Part shown: positions 1 to 9,010 of the stretch, piece after piece
Numbering within the stretch: position 1 is the stretch's first letter
How the letters are laid out: each line of letters begins with the position of its first letter
DNA from: Helicobacter acinonychis
GTDB lineage: Bacteria; Campylobacterota; Campylobacteria; Campylobacterales; Helicobacteraceae
Assembly: GCF_900461455.1 (NCBI RefSeq)
Contig: NZ_UGIA01000001.1
Span: forward strand, 992,001-1,056,000
Length of the DNA stretch: 64,000 nucleotides
Direction: 5' to 3'
Program-made: the position numbers and the translations under genes
The notes under the pieces: generated by a model
Seen by the model: the letters and a program-made list of their open reading frames with translations, nothing else
Databases searched by the model: none
Told to the model about the DNA's origin: nothing

Positions 1-334
1 ACAAATTAATCTCTGGACTGGTGATAAAGGGATTGACATTATCAATTAAATTATTGGTTTGCAAGCTATCCATAAAGATGAGTTGCGCTAAAGCTCTGTC
101 ATAGCCGATCTTTTCTTCTGCACTTAATTTTAAATAATCTCTTTTATCATCATTCATGCTCACTTCTTCAGCAAACCAGGTGTTAGCGAGCATCGTTTTC
201 CATAAATGATCCGCCCATTGATACTTGATTTTATTCAAATCAAACATGCTTGTAGGATTGCCCCCAAAAATCTTTCTTTCATTCACACTTTCTGTAGAAT
301 CGGGGTTGTAAATTTTCTTGCGTAAAACTTCCAT
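1..334 (-). CDS. nrdB: Ribonucleoside-diphosphate reductase beta subunit, N-terminal part (cut by window edge)
   Basis: The first 111 codons of class I ribonucleotide reductase small subunit, which carries the di-iron tyrosyl radical used by NrdA to make deoxyribonucleotides in the cytosol. The reading frame starts at ATG 334 with an AAGGAA ribosome site just upstream and stays open to base 2, so the rest lies outside the window. The N-terminus ([20 protein letters not shown]) and the stretch [18 protein letters not shown] match the epsilonproteobacterial NrdB I recall (HP0364). The radical and iron ligands lie beyond the edge. It is transcribed away from tRNA-Leu and hofH. Confidence 0.9.
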   Translation of the reverse strand, partial: MEVLRKKIYNPDSTESVNERKIFGGNPTSMFDLNKIKYQWADHLWKTMLANTWFAEEVSMNDDKRDYLKLSAEEKIGYDRALAQLIFMDSLQTNNLIDNVNPFITSPEINL

Positions 335-524
335 TTGGTTCCTTATTTTTGCTTAAAAACTATCTATTAACAGTCTTATTAGAATACCTTAAAAGAATTT
401 AAAACCCCCTAAAAGCAAACAAAAACTCAAATTTTTCAATTTTTTTCAGTATTTTTAAAGGATTAAAAAACTAGAATGTCGCTTCTTTATTTTCTATTCT
501 TATATTATATATACGCGATGGTGT

Positions 525-609
525 GCGGAAGTGGCGAAATTGGTAGACGCACTAGACTTAGGATCTAGCGCCGCAAGGCATGAAGGTTCGATTCCTTTCT
601 TCCGCACCA
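525..609 (+). tRNA. tRNA-Leu (anticodon UAG)
   Basis: An 85-nt class II tRNA with acceptor stem GCGGAAG/CTTCCGC, a long variable arm, T-loop GGTTCGATTCC and an encoded CCA end (607-609). The anticodon loop CTTAGGA between stems CTAGA and TCTAG gives UAG, which reads CUN leucine codons. A TATATT/TATATA run at 501-512 is the likely -10 region. Confidence 0.96.
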
Positions 610-954
610 CGACTTTAGTTTTTCACTTACCGCTTATTGTGATAGCTTGCTTTAAACTTGTTTGATTACCATAATCTTTAACAATATTACCCAACCACCA
701 AATGAAAAAGCGTTGTAAAGCACTTATATGTGGAAACCATCATAATGGGTTTAGCGCTGCATGTTAGCCATTAAAGTTCAAAAAAGAGTATATTTTTCAC
801 AAATTAAATTTTTTTGGCGTTTAAAATCCATTTTTCTCATCCTATGCATTACTTTACATACTACAATACTCTAAATTTAAGAATAATAAAAACCAAAGAA
901 TAGATTTATCATTAAGGGCGTTTGTGTTTATCAATCTCATTTTAGGAGGTGCTC
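610..954. other. Gene-free gap between tRNA-Leu and hofH
   Basis: I see no convincing gene in these 345 bases. A -10-like TACAAT at 862-867 sits about 90 bases before the hofH start and is the best promoter candidate for it. The rest is AT-rich, with only very short open frames. Confidence 0.5.
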
Positions 955-2373
955 ATGAAAAAATCATGGCAGGCGTTTCTATTCTGTGGAGCGGTTTTTA
1001 ACGCTTCTTTGCAAGGTTTTGAAGCCAAACTCAATGGCTTTGTGGATCAATCTAGCACGATTGGTTTCAACCAACACAAGATTAATAAAGCAAGAGGCAT
1101 CTATCCTATGCAACAATTTGCAACGATTGCGGGTTATTTAGGGCTTGGTTTTAACCTACTACCTAAAAAAGTGTCCGATCATGCCTTAAAAGGCAAAATA
1201 GGAGGCATGGTAGGGTCCATTTTCTATGACGGCACGAAGAAGTTTGAAGACGGCTCTGTGGCTTATAATCTCTTTGGTTATTATGATGGGTTTATGGGGG
1301 GTTATACAAATATCTTACAAACCGATGATTTAGCGACAGCAAACAGAAAATACAACGAAAATGTCCGCAACTATGTCTTTAGCGATGCGTATTTAGAATA
1401 CAGCTATAAAGATTATTTTGAATTTAAAGGTGGGCGCTATCTCTCCACCATGCCTTTTAAGAGCGGTCAAACGCAAGGCTTTCAGGTCTCTGGGCAATAC
1501 AAAAAAGCACGCTTGACTTGGTTTAGCTCTTTTGGGAGGGCGTTCGCTTATGGCTCGTTTATGATGGATTGGTTTGCCGCTAGGACCACTTATAGCGGTG
1601 GCTTTACCAAAAACGATAAAGGGGGTTATGACAAGCATGGGGAGAAGGTGCTTTATGGCACGCATGCGGTGCAGCTCACTTATAATCCACAGCGTTTTGT
1701 TGTAGAGGCTTTTTATTACCTTTCGCCTCAAATTTTCAACGCTCCAGGCGTTAAGGTTGGTTGGAACTCTAACCCTAACTTTAGCGGCACAGGCTTTCGC
1801 TCGGATACGACTATCACAGGGTTTTTCCCTATCTACTACCCTTGGATGATCGTTAAGGCTAATGGGAGTCCGGTGTATAGATACGACACCCCAGCCACTC
1901 GATATGGGCAAAATCTCATGATCCGCCAACGCTTCGATATAAACAATTACAATGTATCAATCGCCTTTTATCAAGTCTTTCAAAACGCTAATGGTTGGAT
2001 AGGCAACATGGGGAATCCAAGCGGTGTGATGACTGGGAATAACAGCGTCTATGCGGGTTTTTCAGGCACGGCTCTTAAAAGAAACGCTTCTACGATTTTA
2101 GTGTCTTGTGGGGGTGCTCATTTTGTGAAAAAATTCACATGGAAATTCGCTACGCAATATTCCACTTCTGTGGTTTCTTGGGAGGCGAGAGCGATGCTCT
2201 CTTTAGGGTATAAATTCTCTGAATACTTGAGCGGTGGCATTGATCTTGTGTATTATGGCATACACACCAATAAAGGCTTTAAAGCCGGTGAAAATGGGCC
2301 TGTGCCTAAAGACTTTCCGGCTCTTTATTCTGATAGGAGTGCGTTATACACGGCCTTGGTAGCGTCTTTTTAG
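955..2373 (+). CDS. hofH: Hof-family outer membrane protein (HP1167, HofH)
   Basis: A 472-residue predicted outer membrane beta-barrel of the Helicobacter Hof family. A signal peptide (MKKSWQAFLFCGAVFNASLQGFE) is followed by alternating aromatic strands rich in Tyr, Gly and Phe. The protein ends ALYTALVASF, with the terminal phenylalanine typical of barrel proteins handled by the BAM machinery. The frame is open from a GTG at 949, but AGGAGG at 944-949 sets ATG 955 as the start. No neighbour shares its operon: it is flanked by the tRNA gap and by convergent cstA. The precise substrate or adhesion role of HofH is unknown to me. Confidence 0.88.
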   Translation: MKKSWQAFLFCGAVFNASLQGFEAKLNGFVDQSSTIGFNQHKINKARGIYPMQQFATIAGYLGLGFNLLPKKVSDHALKGKIGGMVGSIFYDGTKKFEDGSVAYNLFGYYDGFMGGYTNILQTDDLATANRKYNENVRNYVFSDAYLEYSYKDYFEFKGGRYLSTMPFKSGQTQGFQVSGQYKKARLTWFSSFGRAFAYGSFMMDWFAARTTYSGGFTKNDKGGYDKHGEKVLYGTHAVQLTYNPQRFVVEAFYYLSPQIFNAPGVKVGWNSNPNFSGTGFRSDTTITGFFPIYYPWMIVKANGSPVYRYDTPATRYGQNLMIRQRFDINNYNVSIAFYQVFQNANGWIGNMGNPSGVMTGNNSVYAGFSGTALKRNASTILVSCGGAHFVKKFTWKFATQYSTSVVSWEARAMLSLGYKFSEYLSGGIDLVYYGIHTNKGFKAGENGPVPKDFPALYSDRSALYTALVASF

Positions 2374-2610
2374 ATGCTACGAATAACAAAATAATAGCAT
2401 GCGTCTTTCTAGCGCTACTCTATGATATGGTAGCGTGTTTTTTAGATGCCGATAACAAAATATGGTAAGCATCCTTTTTTAAATGCTTACTCCTATAATT
2501 AGGTATCTTCGGTGCTATCTCTCTAATCTCTATAATGCAAAATAATGCAAAACTCAAGCAAAAACTCTTTTTGTAAATCGCATAAGCAAAAATTCATAAT
2601 CTTTAAAATC

Positions 2611-2762
2611 TAAAAAATGTTTTTAGCATTTTTTATTGAATAGTAAAGAACTTGATTTTAATCAAGCGATAACCTCTTCAAAAAGCGCTCTTTGGTTAGG
2701 GAGATCTTAAGGCGTTAAGGAAAGAATTATTTCAAAACCCCCCTATTATCCCCTTAAAGGTT
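2611..2762 (+). repeat. Dispersed structured 3' element, copy A
   Basis: About 150 bases shared with 61873-62021 and partly with 53691-53796, 8881-8962 and 24990-25075. It starts with a terminator-like hairpin (AAAAAATG 2612-2619 with CATTTTTT 2627-2634). A second hairpin follows (CTTGATT 2651-2657 with AATCAAG 2660-2666), then the block TTTGGTTAGG (2691-2700), then TTATTTCAAAA (2727-2737) inside a TTAAGG...CCTTAA pairing. The structure was read by eye; its function is unknown. Confidence 0.7.
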
Positions 2763-2832
2763 ATAAAAAGGTTACAAATATAGCAAAAGTTTAAATGATT
2801 TTATAGCTCTTTATAAGATTTTATAGGTTTGC

Positions 2833-2858
2833 AATAAGGGGGTTTAAACCCCCTTTAT
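2833..2858 (-). terminator. Rho-independent terminator of cstA
   Basis: A palindrome, GGGGGTTTAAACCCCC (2838-2853), flanked by AT-rich arms starts right at the cstA stop codon. On the minus strand it is followed by TTATT. As a perfect palindrome it could act on both strands. Confidence 0.7.
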
Positions 2859-4922
2859 TCAAGTGGCTTTAATATAAGGGGTTTCAGCCAGCGGTGGATA
2901 AATTTTATTTTTAAAATACGCGTTTGAACAAATCCTAACGCTTACAACTAACACCAACAACGCTACAAACATGAAAAACACGCACAAAATTGCATCAATC
3001 ATGTGGTTAAAAAAGGATTTTTGGAGTGTTTTGAGCGCTTTTTCATCGGTAGTGATCGCTATTTTTTCTTTAATGATTTGCATTTGAGCCACATGCGAAA
3101 CATTATTAAGCACGCTATCATCACTCTTTGGCATCACCTTTAAAATACCGCTATAAAAAGTGATAGCCAAAATCAAGACTGCCGGCAAAACGCTTATCAT
3201 CGCCCCTTTAAAACGCCCCATTTTAAACAACACCACCGTAACCAACAACAACGCCATGCCCGCTAACATCTGATTACTCACGCCAAATAAAGGCCATAGC
3301 GTATAAATCCCCCCTTTAGGGTCAATCGTGCCTTGATACAAGAAATACCCCCACCCTACCACGCACAAAAGAGTGGCAAAAATCCCAGCCTTATAAGAGC
3401 TAAGATCGCCCAAAGGCTTATAAACATTACCGAGCAAATCTTGAATCATAAAGCGAGCGGTTCGTGTGCCTGCATCCACGGCGGTTAAAATAAATAAAGC
3501 TTCAAACAAAATCGCAAAATGATACCAAAACGCCATCACGCTTGGATCCCCTAAAATGTGATACACGATCATCGCTAAACCAATCGCAAAAGTGGGTGCC
3601 CCACCGGTGCGGCTCAAAATAGAGCTTTCGCCAATGTTTTTGGTCATTTCATTGATTTCTTCAGCACTAATGCTAAAACCCCATGAGCTAATCACCGAAG
3701 CCGCATCAGCTATATCTTTACCAATGCTCACTTCTGGCGAATTGATAGCGAAATAAAGCCCTGGGTGCAAAATCCCTGCACACACTAACGCCATAAGAGC
3801 CACAATACTCTCCATCACCATAGAGCCATAGCCCACTAGCCTTGCATCGCTTTCTTTAGCGAGTATTTTAGGGGTCGTGCCTGAAGAAATTAAGGCATGA
3901 AAGCCACTAATTGTCCCGCAAGCCACCGTGATAAACAAGAAAGGGAACACACTTCCTGCAAACACAGGTCCACTGCCATCTACAAAGGGCGTGATTTTAG
4001 GGATTTGTAAGGGTGGAGCGACAAAAATAATAGCTACAACCAACACCCCTATAACGCCAATTTTTAAAAAAGTGCTTAAATAATCTCGTGGAGCGAGTAA
4101 AAACCATACCGGCAAAATAGAAGCCACAAAACCATAACCCATGATCATCCACGCTAAAGAGCTAGCGTCAAAAGTGAAGATTGACGCTAATTTAGGATCT
4201 AAAGAAACATATTTACCCGCATAAATCGCTATAAGCAACAGCACAAAGCCAATAACAGAAACTTCTAAAATCTTATGCGGTCTGAAAAATCGCATGTAAA
4301 TCCCCATAAGAATCGCAATGGGAATAGTCATTGCAATCGTAAAAAAGCCCCAAGGCGAATGCGCTAAAGCCTTGACGACCACCATCGCTAAAATCGCAAT
4401 GATAATAAGCATGATCCCCAAAATGCCTAAACTGGCGATCATTCCTACGAATTTACCCATTTCAAGCTTGATCATTTCGCCTAAAGACTTGCCATCGTGC
4501 CTAATGGACGCAAAAAGCACGACAAAATCATGCACACAACCCCCTAAAACCGAGCCTATCAAAATCCATAAAATAGAGGGCAAGTAACCCATTTGAGCGG
4601 CTAGTATCGGACCTACTAAAGGGCCAGCCCCAGCAATAGCGGCAAAATGATGCCCAAAAGTGATCGCTTTATCCGTAGGCACAAAGTCCTTGCCATCATT
4701 TCTTATGCATGCAGGCGTGGCTCTGTTGTCATCTAGCTTTAACACCCTATAAGCAATAAAATGGCTATAAAAACGATAGCCTATGCTATAAATACAAGCG
4801 CTCGCTACTACAAGCCATAGTGTGTTGATGCTCTCACCCTTATGTAGGGCTAGCACCCCTAAACAAATCGCCCCTAAAATAGCGACAAAAACCCAAGCCA
4901 AAGAAACTAAACTTTTTTGCAT
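2859..4922 (-). CDS. cstA: CstA-family carbon starvation protein / peptide-pyruvate transporter
   Basis: A 687-residue inner membrane protein of the CstA family (HP1168), with about 16-18 hydrophobic segments. The conserved N-terminal core includes GHHFAAIAGAGPLVGPILA around residues 90-110 and the family signature GFHALISSGTTPK near residue 340. Homologues in enteric bacteria and Campylobacter import peptides or pyruvate under nutrient limitation; which substrate applies here cannot be read from sequence. ATG 4922 follows a GGAGAGGA ribosome site. The C-terminal tail carries a lysine-rich stretch and a last membrane segment. It is a single gene with its own terminator. Confidence 0.92.
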   Translation of the reverse strand: MQKSLVSLAWVFVAILGAICLGVLALHKGESINTLWLVVASACIYSIGYRFYSHFIAYRVLKLDDNRATPACIRNDGKDFVPTDKAITFGHHFAAIAGAGPLVGPILAAQMGYLPSILWILIGSVLGGCVHDFVVLFASIRHDGKSLGEMIKLEMGKFVGMIASLGILGIMLIIIAILAMVVVKALAHSPWGFFTIAMTIPIAILMGIYMRFFRPHKILEVSVIGFVLLLIAIYAGKYVSLDPKLASIFTFDASSLAWMIMGYGFVASILPVWFLLAPRDYLSTFLKIGVIGVLVVAIIFVAPPLQIPKITPFVDGSGPVFAGSVFPFLFITVACGTISGFHALISSGTTPKILAKESDARLVGYGSMVMESIVALMALVCAGILHPGLYFAINSPEVSIGKDIADAASVISSWGFSISAEEINEMTKNIGESSILSRTGGAPTFAIGLAMIVYHILGDPSVMAFWYHFAILFEALFILTAVDAGTRTARFMIQDLLGNVYKPLGDLSSYKAGIFATLLCVVGWGYFLYQGTIDPKGGIYTLWPLFGVSNQMLAGMALLLVTVVLFKMGRFKGAMISVLPAVLILAITFYSGILKVMPKSDDSVLNNVSHVAQMQIIKEKIAITTDEKALKTLQKSFFNHMIDAILCVFFMFVALLVLVVSVRICSNAYFKNKIYPPLAETPYIKAT

Positions 4923-5113
4923 GTCCTCTCCATTTAATGATTGTTGTTGCTTTCAGCCGTTTTTTTATTATAATTCAGATTTTCTTTGGAGTAGAAGCAA
5001 AAGATAGCTCATGGATTTTTTATTGAAGGCTTGAGTTTATCCAAACGCCTTTTAGTAACAATTAGAACATGGGCTATTTTTAAACACTTTAGGGCATTCA
5101 TTAAGGCAAAATA

Positions 5114-5767
5114 ATGGCATTAGACTGGGATTTTATGTATCGCTCCATCCCTGCGTTTCTTAAGGGATTAGAACTCACGCTTTATGTTTCTTTCTTTGGG
5201 ATTTTACTCTCGCTTATCGTGGGGTTTTTGTGTGCGGTTATTTTGTATTTTAAAATGCGCTTTATCTCTCCTATAGTTTATATTTATGGTGAAATCGCTA
5301 GGAACACGCCCCTACTCATCCAGCTTTTCTTTTTGTATTATGGGTTGAATGCAATCGGTTTGAGCGCTTTAGAATGTGCGATTTTAGCGTTAGGGTTTTT
5401 AGGTGGGGGGTATATGAGTCAAAGTTTTTTGCTTGGGTTTAAGAGCTTGGCTTCCATTCAAAGAGAAAGCGCTTTGAGTTTAGGGTTTAGCCCTTTGAAG
5501 CTTTTGTATTACATTGTTTTACCTCAAAGCTTGAGCGTTTCTATGCCTTCCATAGGGGCGAATGTGATTTTTTTACTCAAAGAAACTTCTGTGGTAGGCG
5601 CGATAGCCTTAACTGATATTATGTTTGTGGCAAAAGATTTTATTGGCATTTATTATAAAACGACTGAAAACCTTTTAATGTTAAGCATCACTTATTTGAT
5701 CGTTTTGCTCCCTTTGAGCGTTTTATTTGTGATCTTAGAGCGTTTTTTTAAAAAGAAAGTGGCTTAA
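5114..5767 (+). CDS. glnP: Polar amino-acid ABC transporter permease (HP1169)
   Basis: A 217-residue inner membrane permease of the His/Glu/Gln (HisMQ) ABC importer family. It has about five membrane helices and the EAA-type cytoplasmic loop with ESALSLGFSPLKLLYYIVLPQS near residues 120-140, which contacts the ATPase. The preceding segment has the family signature RNTPLLIQLFFLYYG. It opens a tight four-gene operon (permease, permease, ATPase, binding lipoprotein) annotated as glutamine uptake in H. pylori. The actual amino-acid specificity is not shown by the sequence. Confidence 0.9.
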   Translation: MALDWDFMYRSIPAFLKGLELTLYVSFFGILLSLIVGFLCAVILYFKMRFISPIVYIYGEIARNTPLLIQLFFLYYGLNAIGLSALECAILALGFLGGGYMSQSFLLGFKSLASIQRESALSLGFSPLKLLYYIVLPQSLSVSMPSIGANVIFLLKETSVVGAIALTDIMFVAKDFIGIYYKTTENLLMLSITYLIVLLPLSVLFVILERFFKKKVA

Positions 5768-5768
5768 A

Positions 5769-6440
5769 ATGGGGGTTTTATTAGAGTTAGATAACCTTAA
5801 GCGTTTGTTAGAGGGGTTTGAAATCACTCTTTTAATCGCTCTTAGCTCTGCAATTGTTTCAATCATTTTTGGGGTGCTTTTGGGGAGTTTGATGGCGTTT
5901 GGCTCTCAATTTTTAATTTTTATATGCCGTGTGTATTTGGAAAGCATTCGCATTATCCCACTTTTAGCATGGCTGTTTATCGTGTATTTTGGGTTAGCGA
6001 GCTTGTTTGATTTGCATATTAGTGCAATTTTGGCGAGCATTGTCGTTTTTAGTTTGTGGGGTAGCGCTGAAATGATGGATTTAACCAGAGGGGTTTTAAC
6101 TTCCGTGAGCAAACACCAAGTAGAAAGCGCTTTGGCTTTAGGCATGGATTCAAAAAGGGTTATTTTTAACATTATTTTCCCCCAAAGCTTTTTGTCTTTA
6201 TTGCCCTCAATTCTTAATTTATTCACGCGCATGATTAAAACCACGGCTTTAGTCTCTCTTATTGGAGCGATTGATTTATTAAAAGTAGGCCAACAAATCA
6301 TAGAGCTTAACCTCTTGCGCATGCCTAATGCGAGCTTTGTGGTTTATGGCGTTATCTTAATGTTTTATTTTAGTTTATGTTATAGTTTGAGCCTATATAG
6401 TTCCTATTTAGAAAAAAAATTCCAATACATTAGAGGGTAA
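5769..6440 (+). CDS. glnP: Polar amino-acid ABC transporter permease (HP1170)
   Basis: The second permease of the importer, 223 residues, starting one base after the stop of the first, so the two are translationally linked. It has the same HisMQ fold: an early helix pair, IRIIPLLAWLFIVYFGL (replacing the usual RGTP motif), and the EAA loop ESALALGMDSKRVIFNIIFP near residues 120-140. The two permeases probably form a heterodimer around one transport path. The substrate is inferred only from the family, where glutamine or glutamate is likely. Confidence 0.9.
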   Translation: MGVLLELDNLKRLLEGFEITLLIALSSAIVSIIFGVLLGSLMAFGSQFLIFICRVYLESIRIIPLLAWLFIVYFGLASLFDLHISAILASIVVFSLWGSAEMMDLTRGVLTSVSKHQVESALALGMDSKRVIFNIIFPQSFLSLLPSILNLFTRMIKTTALVSLIGAIDLLKVGQQIIELNLLRMPNASFVVYGVILMFYFSLCYSLSLYSSYLEKKFQYIRG

Positions 6441-6441
6441 A

Positions 6442-7188
6442 ATGAGCGTGATTTTAGAAACCAAAGGGTTAAAAAAAACCTATCAAAACCATTTGGTTTT
6501 AGACGGCATTAATTTCACTTTAAATAAGGGTGAAGTGGCAGTGATTTTAGGGCCTAGTGGGTGTGGGAAAAGTACTTTTTTAAAGTGTTTGAATGGGCTT
6601 GAAAAGATTGATGAAGGTGAAATTCTTTTTGAAAACATTAACCTTAATACGCCAAGCACTAACTGGAATAAAATGCGCCAAAAAATAGGCATGGTGTTTC
6701 AAAATTATGAATTGTTCTTGCATTTAAATGTGCTGGATAATATCTTGCTCGCTCCTTTAAAAGTGCAAAAACGCTCCAAAGATGAGGTCATTTCTCAAGC
6801 CATAGAGCTTTTAAAACGAGTGGGTTTGGAGCATAAACAAAAAGCTTACCCTAAAGAGTTGAGCGGTGGGCAAAAACAGCGAGTAGCGATTGTGCGTTCT
6901 TTATGCATGCAGCCAAAAATCATGCTTTTTGATGAAGTAACCGCCTCTTTAGACCCTGAAATGGTTAAAGAAGTTTTAGAAGTGATTTTAGAATTAGCTA
7001 AAACGGGCATGAGCATGGTGATTGTAACGCATGAAATGAAATTCGCCCAAAAAATCGCTAGTAAAATCGTGTTTTTTGATAGCGGTAAGATCGCTGAAGA
7101 AAATAGCGCTAAAGAGTTTTTTAACCACCCTAAATCTCAAAGAGCGCAAAAATTTTTAGAAACTTTTCATTTTTTAGGGAGTTGTTAA
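6442..7188 (+). CDS. glnQ: Amino-acid ABC transporter ATP-binding protein (HP1171)
   Basis: A 248-residue ATPase that powers the importer from the cytoplasmic side. Visible motifs are Walker A GPSGCGKST (about 36-44), the Q-loop region GMVFQNYELFLHLNVLDN, signature LSGGQKQR, Walker B IMLFDEVTASLD and the switch histidine in IVTHEM. The usual DEPTSALD is DEVTASLD here, a conservative change that keeps the catalytic glutamate. It starts one base after the upstream stop. A short C-terminal tail (FLETFHFLGSC) ends the protein. Confidence 0.94.
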   Translation: MSVILETKGLKKTYQNHLVLDGINFTLNKGEVAVILGPSGCGKSTFLKCLNGLEKIDEGEILFENINLNTPSTNWNKMRQKIGMVFQNYELFLHLNVLDNILLAPLKVQKRSKDEVISQAIELLKRVGLEHKQKAYPKELSGGQKQRVAIVRSLCMQPKIMLFDEVTASLDPEMVKEVLEVILELAKTGMSMVIVTHEMKFAQKIASKIVFFDSGKIAEENSAKEFFNHPKSQRAQKFLETFHFLGSC

Positions 7189-7237
7189 ATAAAGTTTGCT
7201 AAAAAGATGCTTTTAATTTTCAAAAGAAGGTGGTTTC

Positions 7238-8071
7238 ATGAAAACCAATAAGCTTTTTAAGGCATGGGGACTATTTTTAATTTTGATCGCTTTAGTCTTT
7301 AATGCATGCTCTGATAGCCATAAAGAAAAGAAAGACGCTTTAGAAGTCATTAAACAAAGGGGGGTTTTAAAAGTGGGGGTTTTTAGCGATAAACCTCCTT
7401 TTGGCTCTGTGGATTCTAAAGGGAAATATCAAGGTTATGATGTAGTTATCGCTAAACGCATAGTGCTTGATTTATTGGGCGATGAAAATAAGATAGAGTT
7501 TATTCCCGTAGAAGCCTCAGCTAGGGTGGAATTTTTAAAGGCCAATAAAGTGGATGTTATCATGGCTAATTTCACGCGCACTAAAGAAAGAGAAGCGGTC
7601 GTAGATTTTGCTAAGCCGTATATGAAAGTCGCTTTAGGGGTTATCTCTAAAGATGGGGCGATTAAAAATATAGAAGAGTTGAAAGATAAAGAGCTTATTG
7701 TGAATAAAGGCACGACAGCAGATTTTTATTTCACTAAAAATTACCCCCATATCAAACTTTTAAAATTTGAGCAAAACACAGAGACTTTTCTAGCCCTTTT
7801 AAAAGATAAGGCTATCGCATTAGCCCATGATAACACTCTCTTACTCGCTTGGGCGAAACAACACCCTGAATTTAAATTGGGTATTACAAACCTTGGCGAT
7901 AAGGATGTGATCGCTCCAGCGATTAAAAAAGGCAACCCTAAACTTTTAGAATGGCTGAATAATGAAATTGATTCTCTCATTTCTAGCGGCTTTTTAAAAG
8001 AAGCTTATCAAGAGACTTTAGCACCCATTTATGGGGATGGAATCAAGCCGGAAGAAATTATTTTTGAATGA
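7238..8071 (+). CDS. glnH: Amino-acid ABC transporter substrate-binding lipoprotein (HP1172)
   Basis: A 277-residue family 3 solute-binding protein. The N-terminus has a lysine-rich start, a hydrophobic stretch and a lipobox (VFNAC at about residue 23), so it is probably a periplasm-facing lipoprotein. The mature part has the family hallmarks GVLKVGVFSDKPPFG, GYDVVIAKRI and ANFTRTKEREAVVDFAKPY. It lies 49 bases after the ATPase gene with its own AAGAAGG-type ribosome site, so it belongs to the operon but may be made in excess. A polar amino-acid ligand is inferred from the family. Confidence 0.92.
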   Translation: MKTNKLFKAWGLFLILIALVFNACSDSHKEKKDALEVIKQRGVLKVGVFSDKPPFGSVDSKGKYQGYDVVIAKRIVLDLLGDENKIEFIPVEASARVEFLKANKVDVIMANFTRTKEREAVVDFAKPYMKVALGVISKDGAIKNIEELKDKELIVNKGTTADFYFTKNYPHIKLLKFEQNTETFLALLKDKAIALAHDNTLLLAWAKQHPEFKLGITNLGDKDVIAPAIKKGNPKLLEWLNNEIDSLISSGFLKEAYQETLAPIYGDGIKPEEIIFE

Positions 8072-8085
8072 TTTTTAGGCTTTGC

Positions 8086-8114
8086 TTGACAGAGTGCGTT
8101 TTTGTTGCTAGGAT
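8086..8114 (+). promoter_or_regulatory. Probable sigma-80 promoter for HP1173
   Basis: TTGACA at 8086-8091 and TAGGAT at 8109-8114 are separated by 17 bases, an unusually canonical -35 for this species. The gene start lies 58 bases downstream. Confidence 0.55.
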
Positions 8115-8171
8115 CATGGGTCTTTAACTCTGTATTTTTGAAAGATTTATTTTATTTGAAAAGGATTATTT

Positions 8172-8732
8172 GTGAATGATTTTTCTTGTTATAAGCGTTA
8201 TTTAAAATCTTCGTTAGTTGGGTTGCTAGGCGTGGGGCTTTTGAGTGCTCAACTTAACGCTAGGAGCTTTATTGATGGGGATTTAGACATTCAAAAATTC
8301 AGCTATGAAGATTCTTTGCTTAAAAAGGGGGATCCTAATGGCGTGCATAAAGTGCAGGTGCGTAACTATAACGGCAAAATGGAAGAAGTTCAAATCCATT
8401 CCGAAATACGCATCAAGCTTAAACCGGGGGTTAATCAAGAAGTTAAAAAAGGCAAAATTTATAGCGCTCAAATCAATGAAGGCATGTGCTATGCTTTTAG
8501 AATGCTCCAAACCGGCGACACTACAAGCCTTGATCCTAAAGAATTCCCCAAACAAAGCCGTGAGAAAAAAGGCAGGGTAGTCACCTTAATCGGTCAAAAT
8601 GAAGTGCCCTATCTTATTTTAGAAACGGATTGCCAACTAGAAGATATTGCAAAGCTCTCTTTAGTGGGTAATTTTGATGGCACTGGGTTTCTTACGGAAT
8701 ACAAATTCAAAGACGCTAAACCCATTTACTAG
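8172..8732 (+). CDS. Conserved hypothetical exported protein (HP1173)
   Basis: A 186-residue protein that I recognise only as the conserved Helicobacter protein HP1173. The GTG start at 8172 has an AAAGGATT ribosome site. Residues 13-31 are a hydrophobic signal segment (SLVGLLGVGLLSAQLNARS), so the protein is probably exported. The mature part is mixed-charge with two cysteines (CYAFRM and DCQLED) that could form a disulphide bond in the periplasm. It has its own promoter and terminator, so it is a single-gene unit. I have no function to offer. Confidence 0.8.
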   Translation: MNDFSCYKRYLKSSLVGLLGVGLLSAQLNARSFIDGDLDIQKFSYEDSLLKKGDPNGVHKVQVRNYNGKMEEVQIHSEIRIKLKPGVNQEVKKGKIYSAQINEGMCYAFRMLQTGDTTSLDPKEFPKQSREKKGRVVTLIGQNEVPYLILETDCQLEDIAKLSLVGNFDGTGFLTEYKFKDAKPIY

Positions 8733-8760
8733 TCTTCTTTTTAGCTTCATTCTTAAAAAT

Positions 8761-8791
8761 CTCTTAGTCTTTTGATGACTAGGAGGTTTTT
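8761..8791 (+). terminator. Rho-independent terminator of HP1173
   Basis: The stem CTCTTAGTC (8761-8769) pairs with GACTAGGAG (8777-8785), nine pairs with one G-T wobble. A TTTTTATT run follows. Confidence 0.8.
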
Positions 8792-8880
8792 ATTCGTTAG
8801 GGGTGTTTGTGAGTGCGTCTTAAAATTTTAAAAATTTGCATGCACTACCAACAAATAAAACTTAATATTTTTTAAAATGA

Positions 8881-8962
8881 AATTTTAACCACTCTGTGGG
8901 GTTTTACTTGACTAGCGTCAAGCTCTTTTGTTTTTGTTTTAAAAATGCTGTTAGTATTTTTT
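8881..8962 (-). repeat. Dispersed structured 3' element, copy D (short)
   Basis: On the minus strand, just past the gluP stop, a terminator-like hairpin (AAAAAT...ATTTTT, 8962 to 8941) is followed by AAAGAG and a perfect hairpin CTTGAC-GCTA-GTCAAG (8922 to 8907). The order and spacing match the first half of the copies at 2.6, 53.7 and 61.9 kb. The distal half does not match, so this is the least certain member. Confidence 0.5.
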
Positions 8963-9010
8963 AAGCTTTCAAAAGTAAGCAAAGAAAAATAAAAAAGAAA
9001 CCCCCTTTTT

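Larger units (their letters stand above)
2374..2858. other. Convergent intergenic region after hofH and cstA
   Basis: These 485 bases hold no gene I can support. Close to hofH is an inverted repeat, GTAAGCAT 2465-2472 with ATGCTTAC 2483-2490, which may end the hofH transcript. It is followed by the dispersed hairpin element (2611-2762), and finally by the palindromic terminator of cstA on the other strand. Confidence 0.6.

Noticed and set aside
1393-1929. A 178-codon open frame opposite hofH
   Set aside because: It is the complement of a well-supported barrel protein, has no ribosome site and no protein-like pattern.
2465-2490. A second strong terminator after hofH
   Set aside because: The inverted repeat lacks a T run on its 3' side, so I mention it only as a possible end of the transcript.
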